Source: an uncultured Prevotellaceae bacterium (lineage in GTDB: Bacteria; Bacteroidota; Bacteroidia; Bacteroidales; Bacteroidaceae). From it: a DNA stretch of 5,005 bases. The position numbers and the translations under genes are program-made. Numbering within the stretch: position 1 is the first letter of the stretch; each line of letters starts with the position of its first letter. The notes under the pieces were generated by a model. The model did not search any database. It was not told the DNA's origin and worked only from the letters and a program-made list of their open reading frames with translations. Location: the NCBI GenBank assembly GCA_946187025.1, contig CAMHPM010000155.1:1-5005 (forward strand). Reading direction: 5' to 3'. Of the stretch, positions 1-5,005 are shown one piece after another.

Positions 1-135
1 GCCATGAGGCATCAAGGTTAACGCCATGAGGCATCAAGGTTAACGCCATGAGGCAACAAGGCTGACGCCATGAGGCAACAAGGTTGACGCCATGAGGCAA
101 CAAGGCTGACGCCATGAGGCAACAAGGCTGACGCC
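1..135. repeat. 22-bp tandem repeat array, six units, open at left edge
   Basis: Six head-to-tail 22-bp units start at 1, 23, 45, 67, 89 and 111, followed by a 3-bp partial unit (GCC). Each unit begins GCCATGAGGCA and ends in AC. Units 1 and 2 are identical, units 3, 5 and 6 are identical, and unit 4 is intermediate. Only unit positions 12 (T/A), 18 (T/C) and 20 (A/G) vary. GCC and GGC triplets alternate along the unit, which would allow only very short hairpins. There are no spacers between units, so this is not a CRISPR array. The array begins at the window edge and probably continues to the left. It ends 22 nt before the permease start codon, so it lies in that gene's leader or promoter region. 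Function unknown. Confidence 0.95.
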
Positions 136-157
136 GCAAACAAAGATATAACACAAT

Positions 158-1516
158 ATGGACGAAGTACTACAACTCATAAACGAAATGTCGCCATTTC
201 TCTTGCTCGGATTCTTTCTTGCAGGACTTATGCACGCATTCATTCCAGGACGGCTATACACACACTACCTGGCCGACGGCTCGTGGCGTTCGGTTGTATA
301 TGCAGCACTCATCGGAGTTCCGCTGCCACTCTGCTCGTGCGGAGTGATACCTACAGCCATGTCGATGCGCAAAGAAGGAGCATCGAAAGGAGCCACTGTG
401 TCGTTTCTCATCGCCACACCACAGACAGGTGTTGACTCAATCTTTGCCACCTACTCACTCCTCGGACTTCCGTTTGCCATCATACGCCCCATCGCAGCAT
501 TCATCACGGCACTGGCAGGCGGACAAATGGTCAATATCTTCGACCGCCAACCAGCATCGGCCGGCAAAGACGAAAGTCATAGTGCGTGCAGCCGCAACGA
601 CAAATGCACATGCGAAAACGGCGAATGCACATGCGAAAGCAACGAAAGCACATGCAGCTGCGGCACATGCCACGGCAAGACCGACACCGAAAAGCTCAGT
701 TTCTCAGGCAAACTGGTCGAAGCATTGCGCTATGGTTTCATAGAGATGATGGGCGACATAGGCAAGTGGCTCGTGATAGGACTCATCATTGCAGGCCTCA
801 TCACCGTTTTCATTCCGCAAGACCTCCTTGCAGTATTCTCCGACAACTCCATGCTAAGCATACTGCTCGTGCTCTGCATCTCGATACCGATGTACGTATG
901 TGCCACCGGCTCAATACCGATTGCAGTGGCTTTGATGATGAAAGGACTCACTCCCGGAGCTGCACTTGTGCTGCTCATGGCAGGACCTGCCGCCAACGCC
1001 GCCTCTATATTAATAATAAATAAGGTGTTGGGCAGGAAGACTCTGATGATATATCTGGCATCGATTATCATCGGTGCGATAGTGTTTGCATTAGGCATCG
1101 ACTACCTGCTGCCACGCGAGTGGTTTGTCACCACACTCACTGCCTCCAATCACGACTGCTGCACCGAACCGACCAGTTGGTTCAACATCGGATGCACCAT
1201 CATGCTTGCCGCACTGCTGCTCTACTCACTCTATCTGCACATCACCGGTCACGCACATCATCACCACGAAGAAGAAAACCTAAATAATACATCAAAAACA
1301 AGTATGGAAACTGACATAATACGCTTACATATTGAGGGCATGAACTGTTCGCATTGTGCCCACAGTGCCGAGAGCGCAATCCGCTCTGTAGCGGGTGTGG
1401 AGGCTGTTGACGTAAGTCTTTCCGCCAAATTGGCGCGTGTAAAAGGCACTGCATCGGCCGACGACCTCATCGCAGCCATCGAATCAATCGGGTTCAAGGC
1501 GTCGATCGAGGCATAG
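158..1516 (+). CDS. SO_0444-family Cu/Zn efflux permease with C-terminal HMA domain
   Basis: This 452-residue inner-membrane permease belongs to the COG0701/DUF318 (ArsP-like) group, SO_0444-type branch, whose members are associated with copper and zinc export. Two homologous membrane halves are visible. The first has the motif PLPLCSCGVIPTA (C59, C61) followed by SFLIATPQTGVDS. The second has CATGSIPIAVALMMKG (C248) followed by LLMAGPAANAAS. Roughly eight hydrophobic segments lie between residues 12 and 362. Between the halves is a soluble loop with a Cys/His-rich stretch (141-172). A His-rich segment (HAHHHH, about 365-370) leads to an HMA domain (about 385-452) with the metal-binding motif GMNCSHC (C397, C400). 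Translation from ATG 158 gives a sensible N-terminal hydrophobic segment; no Shine-Dalgarno is seen upstream, which is usual for Bacteroidetes. No metal-responsive regulator is in view. The family call is firm; the exact metal is inferred. Confidence 0.9.
   Translation: MDEVLQLINEMSPFLLLGFFLAGLMHAFIPGRLYTHYLADGSWRSVVYAALIGVPLPLCSCGVIPTAMSMRKEGASKGATVSFLIATPQTGVDSIFATYSLLGLPFAIIRPIAAFITALAGGQMVNIFDRQPASAGKDESHSACSRNDKCTCENGECTCESNESTCSCGTCHGKTDTEKLSFSGKLVEALRYGFIEMMGDIGKWLVIGLIIAGLITVFIPQDLLAVFSDNSMLSILLVLCISIPMYVCATGSIPIAVALMMKGLTPGAALVLLMAGPAANAASILIINKVLGRKTLMIYLASIIIGAIVFALGIDYLLPREWFVTTLTASNHDCCTEPTSWFNIGCTIMLAALLLYSLYLHITGHAHHHHEEENLNNTSKTSMETDIIRLHIEGMNCSHCAHSAESAIRSVAGVEAVDVSLSAKLARVKGTASADDLIAAIESIGFKASIEA
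602..664 (+). repeat. 21-bp in-frame repeats encoding Cys-rich heptapeptides
   Basis: Inside the permease gene, three consecutive 21-bp blocks (602-622, 623-643, 644-664) encode KCTCENG, ECTCESN and ESTCSCG. The first two match at 17 of 21 bases; the third is more diverged. With flanking residues they give a loop carrying C144, C150, C152, C157, C159, C166, C168 and C171 plus H141 and H172. The period is a multiple of three, so copies can be gained or lost without breaking the frame. The likely role is binding soft metal ions between the two membrane halves; this is inferred from the Cys spacing. Confidence 0.75.
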
Positions 1517-1547
1517 AGAGAAAAGAGCTTAAACGACCTCGAGTTTT

Positions 1548-1636
1548 GAGAGTGCGCAGGCGGCGGGCCCAAGAGTGCACAGTCACAAGGCCGAGAGTCC
1601 GCAGTCACAAGGCCGAGAGTCCGCACTCGCAAAAAC
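1548..1636. repeat. Second, diverged 22-bp tandem array upstream of rsmG
   Basis: Four imperfect units fill most of the gap between the permease and rsmG: 1548-1570 (23 bp, most diverged), 1571-1592, 1593-1614 and 1615-1636. The two central units share AGTCACAAGGCC as their second half. The last two share GAGAGTCCGCA as their first half. The last unit changes at its end to CTCGCAAAAAC. The period equals that of the array at 1-135, and both arrays share an ACAAGGCYGA core (Y = C or T), though the rest of the units differ. The array ends 15 nt before the rsmG start codon. Function unknown. Confidence 0.8.
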
Positions 1637-1651
1637 AAAAGACACATCAAC

Positions 1652-2278
1652 ATGGACATCATCCAGAAATACTTCCCCGACATAACCGACGAGCAGCGCC
1701 GGCAATACTCGATGCTGCAGGAGCTCTATACCGATTGGAATGCCAAAATCAATGTGATTTCACGCAAAGACATCGGAAACCTCTATGAACATCACGTGCT
1801 GCATTCGCTTGGAATTGCGAAGGTCATCGGGTTCAAACCAGGAAGCAGAGTGATGGACCTGGGTTGTGGAGGCGGATTTCCAGGCGTTCCGCTTGCCATC
1901 ATGTTTCCCGAAGTCGAATTCCATCTTGTGGATTCGATAGGGAAAAAAGTGCGCGTTGCACAGGAAGTGTCGAGTGCGATAGGCCTGCAAAACATATCGT
2001 TCAGCCACGCACGCGGCGAGGAAATCAGCGACCAATACGATTTTGTAGTGACCCGTGCCGTAATGTCGCTGGTGGAACTCATGAAATGTGTGAGGAAAAA
2101 CATCGGCAAATCCCAGCATAATGCCCTGCCCAACGGCATCATCGCACTGAAAGGCGGTGAGCTGGACGGCGAAATGGCACCGATGCGCAACCTCTGCACC
2201 ACATGGGACCTGGCCGACTTTTTTGACGAGACATTCTTCGAAACCAAGAAAGTGGTGCATGTGTCCGTCAGGAACTGA
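1652..2278 (+). CDS. rsmG: 16S rRNA (guanine-527-N7)-methyltransferase RsmG
   Basis: RsmG (GidB) is a cytoplasmic enzyme that transfers a methyl group from S-adenosylmethionine to N7 of G527 in 16S rRNA; in several bacteria its loss gives low-level streptomycin resistance. The 208-residue length matches the family. Visible motifs, in order: NVISRKD (34-40), HHVLHSL (47-53), the SAM-binding glycine-rich loop DLGCGGGFPGVPLA (69-82), LVDSIGKK (92-99) with the acidic residue expected to hold the SAM ribose, VTRAV (133-137) and ALKGG (165-169). ATG 1652 gives a full-length N-terminus; no Shine-Dalgarno is visible and a tandem array ends just upstream. The next gene follows after 24 nt on the same strand. 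No truncation or missing motif is seen. Confidence 0.96.
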   Translation: MDIIQKYFPDITDEQRRQYSMLQELYTDWNAKINVISRKDIGNLYEHHVLHSLGIAKVIGFKPGSRVMDLGCGGGFPGVPLAIMFPEVEFHLVDSIGKKVRVAQEVSSAIGLQNISFSHARGEEISDQYDFVVTRAVMSLVELMKCVRKNIGKSQHNALPNGIIALKGGELDGEMAPMRNLCTTWDLADFFDETFFETKKVVHVSVRN

Positions 2279-2302
2279 AACGAGACGAAACGTCAATCCA
2301 GC

Positions 2303-2944
2303 ATGATAGAGATAAAGACATTTACCGTAAACCCTTTGCAGGAAAACTGCTACGTGGTAAGCGACGCAACAGGCGAGACATGCATCATCGACCCAGGATG
2401 TATGTCGGAATCGGAATGGACACCCATCAAGGCATATATCGACTCCAACAACCTGAGGCCGACACACATGCTTTGCACCCACCTCCATTTCGACCACATC
2501 ATGGGTTGCGGTTTTGTCCACCGCGACTACGGACTCGACATAGAGGGCAGCATGGCCGATTTCATGCTCTACAAGCAGAACCATATATACATGGCTGCAT
2601 TCAACCTGCAGGCCGACTCCGTCCCTACCCTGCCACAAGTGAAGGACATAAGCACGACCGAAGCAGTAAGCCTTGGCAGCCACACGATAAAAATCATCCC
2701 GACACCTGGCCACACCCAAGGCGGAGTGTGCTTCTACATCGAAGACGAGGGTGTGTTGTTTGCAGGCGACACGTTGTTTCAGGGGTCGATAGGTCGCACC
2801 GACATGGCAGGCGGCGACTACGGACAGCTCATACGTTCCATACGTCAGGAACTGACGAAACTGCCGCCATCCACCCATGTGTTCACCGGTCACGGTCCAT
2901 CCACGACCATCGACTACGAAATGAAATTCAATCCATACATATAG
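2303..2944 (+). CDS. MBL-fold metallohydrolase, glyoxalase II-like
   Basis: This 213-residue protein has the complete metal-binding set of the metallo-beta-lactamase fold: THLHFDH (59-65; H60, H62, D64, H65), H137 in PGHTQGG, D156 in AGDTLF and H197 in TGHGP. These are the ligands for a two-metal centre in the glyoxalase II/YcbL-like branch. The first motif has Leu where many relatives have Gly or Ala (HLHFDH rather than HxHxDH with a small residue), which should not affect the ligands. There is no signal peptide, so it is probably cytoplasmic. Family members hydrolyse thioesters such as lactoylglutathione or related compounds; the substrate here cannot be read from sequence. It lies 24 nt after rsmG and 22 nt before the activator gene, which suggests one transcript. 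Confidence 0.92.
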   Translation: MIEIKTFTVNPLQENCYVVSDATGETCIIDPGCMSESEWTPIKAYIDSNNLRPTHMLCTHLHFDHIMGCGFVHRDYGLDIEGSMADFMLYKQNHIYMAAFNLQADSVPTLPQVKDISTTEAVSLGSHTIKIIPTPGHTQGGVCFYIEDEGVLFAGDTLFQGSIGRTDMAGGDYGQLIRSIRQELTKLPPSTHVFTGHGPSTTIDYEMKFNPYI

Positions 2945-2954
2945 AAGCCGAAAG

Positions 2955-2961
2955 TAGGAGG
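2955..2961 (+). promoter_or_regulatory. Strong Shine-Dalgarno before the sigma-54 activator gene
   Basis: TAGGAGG lies 5 nt upstream of ATG 2967. It is a near-ideal match to the anti-Shine-Dalgarno sequence. None of the other four genes has a comparable site, in line with the usual weak Shine-Dalgarno use in Bacteroidetes. It fixes the start codon of the downstream gene. Confidence 0.7.
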
Positions 2962-2966
2962 AATAC

Positions 2967-4223
2967 ATGAACGAATCTAACTTACAAGCCATAAAGCAGC
3001 GATACGGCATAGTTGGCAACTATGTCGGCTTGAATCGTGCGCTCGACATCGCCATCCAAGTTGCACCCACCGACCTGAGTGTGCTCATACAAGGCGAGTC
3101 GGGAGTGGGCAAGGAAGTCATTCCGCGCGTCATACACGACAAGTCGTCGCGCAAGCATCAGAAATATTTTGCCATCAACTGCGGTTCGATACCCGAAGGC
3201 ACCATCGACAGCGAGCTTTTCGGACACGAGAAAGGTGCGTTCACAGGGGCTGTAGGCGAGCGCGAAGGTTATTTCGGGGCAGCCGACAAAGGTACACTCT
3301 TCCTCGACGAAGTGGGCGAACTGCCGCTCAGCACCCAGGCACGTCTGCTACGTGTGCTCGAAACGGGCGAATACATACGCGTGGGTTCGTCGGAAGTACG
3401 AACCACCGACGTGCGCATCATTGCAGCCACCAACGTAAACATCACCAAGGCCATAAGCGAAGGCAAATTCCGCGAAGACCTGTACTATCGCCTTGCAACC
3501 ATACCAATCAGTATGCCGCCACTTCGCGAACGCGGCCGCGATATCGAACTGCTGTTCCGTAAATTTGTGGCCGACTTCTCCGACCGCTATATGCTGGAGC
3601 GCATCAACCTCACCGACGATGCACGCCAGCTGCTGCTGAGCTACAAATGGCCGGGCAACATTCGCCAGCTGAAGAATGTGGCCGAACAGCTGTGCATCAT
3701 AAGCCGCGAGCGCGAAATCACGGCCGACACCTTGCGACAGTATGGCATAACCGACGACTCGGCCACGGGCCATGGCCTCGTGCTTGCCGGAAGCTGGCAG
3801 CAAGGCAGCAGCCATTCTTACGAAAACGAGCGCGAGATGCTGTTCCGGCTGCTCACCGACCTGAGCAAGGAAGTGAAAAGCCTGAAAGAGATAATCAACA
3901 ACCAGGCCGTCGGCCCGGCATACAGCCAGCAGCCACACATCATCCAGGATGCCGAATATGCGACCATCGATTCCACCCCACTCATTCAGACACCAAGCCA
4001 GCACATGACGCCGGTGACCCACATCGACATGCACAGCGATGTGCCGAATGCCGTGGAGTATATCGAAACTGCACCACGGTCAATGAAGGAAATCCAAGAA
4101 GCCAACATACGCGAGGCCCTGCGCCGCAATGCCTACAACCGCAGCAAGACTGCTCGTGAACTTGGCATCAGCGAACGTACCCTCTATCGCAGAATAAAAG
4201 ACTATGGACTCGAGAAAAACTAA
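2967..4223 (+). CDS. Sigma-54-dependent Fis-family transcriptional activator, no receiver domain
   Basis: This 418-residue bacterial enhancer-binding protein uses ATP hydrolysis to remodel sigma-54 RNA polymerase for open-complex formation. The AAA+ domain starts almost at the N-terminus (about 15-245). It has Walker A GESGVGKE (43-50), the sigma-54-contacting GAFTGA loop (90-95), Walker B TLFLDEVGEL with D114/E115, sensor I around AATN (153-156), the arginine-finger region FREDLYYRL (168-176) and sensor II WPGNIRQLKN (228-237). A linker of about 110 residues follows, with a likely helical or coiled-coil stretch (about 285-312) and a Gln/His/Pro-rich part. A C-terminal Fis-type helix-turn-helix (about 372-415, NRSKTARELGISERTLYRRI) should bind DNA. 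There is no response-regulator, GAF or PAS domain before the ATPase, so the input signal is not visible. The final 20 nt overlap the next gene. Targets unknown. Confidence 0.95.
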   Translation: MNESNLQAIKQRYGIVGNYVGLNRALDIAIQVAPTDLSVLIQGESGVGKEVIPRVIHDKSSRKHQKYFAINCGSIPEGTIDSELFGHEKGAFTGAVGEREGYFGAADKGTLFLDEVGELPLSTQARLLRVLETGEYIRVGSSEVRTTDVRIIAATNVNITKAISEGKFREDLYYRLATIPISMPPLRERGRDIELLFRKFVADFSDRYMLERINLTDDARQLLLSYKWPGNIRQLKNVAEQLCIISREREITADTLRQYGITDDSATGHGLVLAGSWQQGSSHSYENEREMLFRLLTDLSKEVKSLKEIINNQAVGPAYSQQPHIIQDAEYATIDSTPLIQTPSQHMTPVTHIDMHSDVPNAVEYIETAPRSMKEIQEANIREALRRNAYNRSKTARELGISERTLYRRIKDYGLEKN

Positions 4224-4731
4224 ATACTGCCTCATCTTGCTTGCCCTGGCAGCCGTCGTCACAACGATTGCCTCATGCAGTGTGAGCTATTCGTTCAACG
4301 GATCAAGCATCAATTACGACAAGGTGAAAAGCATTTCGCTCAGCAAGTTCCCGATACGTTCATCCTATGTGTGGGCACCGATGGAAAGCATGTTCTACAA
4401 CAGCATAAGCGACGCCTACTCAAAGAAGACCAAGCTGAAGGTACTGAAGAAAAACGGCGACATGCAACTCACAGGCGAGATAACCGAATACAGCCAGACC
4501 AACAAGTCGGTGGCCCGCGACGGATATTCAGCACAGACACAACTGAAGATGACGGTCAACGTGCGCTTTGTGAACACTACCAAACACGAAGAAGACTTCG
4601 AACGCAGTTTCTCGGCCACAGCCGACTACGACTCCAAGTTGCAACTCAACGCTGTACAGGAAGAGCTCGTGCAACAAATGATCGACGACATAGTTGACCA
4701 GATATACAACGCGACAGTTGCCAACTGGTAA
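4204..4731 (+). CDS. lptE: LptE-family outer-membrane LPS-assembly lipoprotein
   Basis: This 175-residue lipoprotein precursor has a basic N-terminus (MDSRKTKY), a hydrophobic core (about 9-23) and a lipobox ending IASC, so the mature protein should begin at lipidated C25. After it comes SVSYSFNGSSINYDKVKSIS, typical of the Bacteroidetes LptE-like family. LptE plugs and supports the LptD barrel that places lipopolysaccharide in the outer membrane. Similarity to the proteobacterial protein is low across this family, so the call rests on the N-terminal pattern, length and position after the sigma-54 activator gene. ATG 4204 is the only Met before the signal peptide (next Met is residue 60), so the 20-nt overlap with the upstream gene is real and suggests translational coupling. 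An uncharacterised lipoprotein is the alternative reading. Confidence 0.85.
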   Translation: MDSRKTKYCLILLALAAVVTTIASCSVSYSFNGSSINYDKVKSISLSKFPIRSSYVWAPMESMFYNSISDAYSKKTKLKVLKKNGDMQLTGEITEYSQTNKSVARDGYSAQTQLKMTVNVRFVNTTKHEEDFERSFSATADYDSKLQLNAVQEELVQQMIDDIVDQIYNATVANW

Positions 4732-4759
4732 GACAGCCCAATATCAACACCGCCCTGCA

Positions 4760-4776
4760 AGTGCGCACTCGCAAAA
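4760..4776. repeat. Dispersed copy of the array-2 end motif, with a 10-bp palindrome
   Basis: GTGCGCACTCGCAAAA at 4761-4776 matches 15 of 16 bases with 1619-1634, the end of the last unit of the array upstream of rsmG. With the preceding A, 4760-4769 forms the perfect palindrome AGTGCGCACT. A looser relative, TGCGCACACACACGCAAAT, follows at 4809-4827. Repetition in two intergenic regions 3.1 kb apart suggests a recurrent non-coding word in this genome. Confidence 0.55.
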
Positions 4777-4893
4777 TGATGGAAGCACCATTTGAACACC
4801 TTGAAATCTGCGCACACACACGCAAATAATGCAGAAAAGTACACTTTTGAGTCCCCATAAAGGTCAAAAATACAAAAAAAATCACTTGTATGC

Positions 4894-4924
4894 TTGCACA
4901 ATTCAGAAAAAAGTCATAACTTTG
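4894..4924 (+). promoter_or_regulatory. Bacteroidetes-type promoter (-33 TTG, -7 TAACTTTG)
   Basis: TAACTTTG at 4917-4924 is an exact match to the Bacteroidetes primary-sigma -7 consensus TAnnTTTG. A TTG at 4894-4896 lies 20 nt upstream, the usual spacing to the -33 element (consensus TTTG; here CTTG). An A-rich tract precedes it. Transcription would start near 4930-4932 and read out of the right edge. Confidence 0.75.
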
Positions 4925-5005
4925 CACGTGATTTTTCGTCTGACTGCACCTACATACACCATGTACGACAGGCCAGCAACAGCAAATACAAGGAAAACAA
5001 ATTAA

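Larger units (their letters stand above)
4732..5005. other. Non-coding intergenic region with promoter for an off-window gene
   Basis: This 274-bp stretch after the lipoprotein gene has no credible gene. It contains the repeat word at 4760-4776, an imperfect inverted repeat TTTTGA/TCAAAA (4845-4850 and 4864-4869) without a following T-tract, an A-rich tract at 4866-4881 that could act like an UP element, and the promoter at 4894-4924. After that comes an apparent leader of about 75 nt. The last bases, AAGGAAAACAAATTAA, look like the A-rich region just before a Bacteroidetes start codon, so the next gene probably begins at or just after 5006. By analogy with other Bacteroidales that gene might be secG, but it is not in view. 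Confidence 0.6.

Noticed and set aside
1..135. CRISPR array.
   Set aside because: Units are contiguous with no unique spacers, 22 bp is short for a CRISPR repeat plus spacer, and no cas genes are present.
40..261. Minus-strand frame running through the 22-bp array with repeated LVASWR-like peptides.
   Set aside because: The repetition follows only from the DNA repeat, the frame begins inside the permease gene, and the period of 22 is not a multiple of three, so the peptide repeat is not maintained as a coding unit.
1529..1552. Imperfect hairpin (CTTAAAC...GTTTTGAG) just after the permease gene as a terminator.
   Set aside because: The stem needs a G-U pair and a bulge, and the sequence after it is GC-rich rather than T-rich.
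1760..3019. A 419-codon open frame on the minus strand across rsmG, the hydrolase gene and the start of the activator gene.
   Set aside because: It is antisense to two well-recognised genes and part of a third. Its translation is rich in Cys, His and Val without any known motif, as expected for a shadow of real coding sequence.
4715..4727. Palindrome CAGTTGCCAACTG at the end of lptE as a terminator.
   Set aside because: It would form only a 5-bp stem inside coding sequence, with no T-tract after it.
4845..4869. Inverted repeat TTTTGA...TCAAAA as a rho-independent terminator after lptE.
   Set aside because: The stem is 6 weak base pairs with a 13-nt loop, and no T-tract follows on either strand.
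4961..5005. A 14-codon ORF (MYDRPATANTRKTN) ending exactly at the window edge.
   Set aside because: It is very short, lacks a ribosome-binding site and has no recognisable features. It lies in the probable leader of the next gene; a leader-peptide role cannot be judged without that gene.
4732..5005. A sigma-54 (-24/-12) promoter as a target of the activator in this window.
   Set aside because: No TGGCAC-N5-TTGCA-like element was seen in the intergenic regions; the only TGGCAC noticed (near 2175) lies inside rsmG and lacks the -12 half.

Overview
The window reads as part of a Bacteroidales chromosome, most likely a Prevotellaceae- or Muribaculaceae-type gut or oral bacterium. The evidence is a Bacteroidetes-style promoter (TTG, 20-nt spacer, TAACTTTG) near the right end, start codons mostly without a Shine-Dalgarno sequence, and a sigma-54 activator gene overlapping an LptE-family lipoprotein gene, a pairing familiar from this order. 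All five confident genes lie on the + strand.

Layout: (1) 1-135 is a 22-bp tandem array that runs in from beyond the left edge. (2) 158-1516 encodes an SO_0444-type Cu/Zn efflux permease (COG0701/DUF318) with a Cys-rich heptapeptide-repeat loop, a His-rich linker and a C-terminal heavy-metal-associated (HMA) domain. (3) 1517-1651 is a non-coding gap that holds a second, diverged 22-bp tandem array. (4) 1652-4731 is a tightly packed run: rsmG (16S rRNA G527 methyltransferase), a glyoxalase II-like metallo-beta-lactamase-fold hydrolase, a sigma-54-dependent Fis-family activator with no receiver domain, and an LptE-family lipoprotein. Spacings are 24 nt, 22 nt and a 20-nt overlap, so co-transcription is likely. 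(5) 4732-5005 is non-coding. It holds one dispersed copy of the second repeat's end motif and a promoter facing right, which probably drives a gene starting just past the window.

Functionally, the permease stands apart as a metal-export module, with several Cys/His sites that could capture metal and pass it to the membrane channel. The four-gene run combines ribosome modification, a small metallohydrolase, a transcription activator and an outer-membrane LPS-assembly component. These are mostly housekeeping functions and their grouping need not mean one shared pathway.

The coding content is ordinary for the lineage and I do not see a clear new multi-gene system. The most unusual signals are the two intergenic tandem arrays with the same 22-bp period, the micro-ORF contained in every unit of the first array, and the Cys-rich heptapeptide expansion in the permease.
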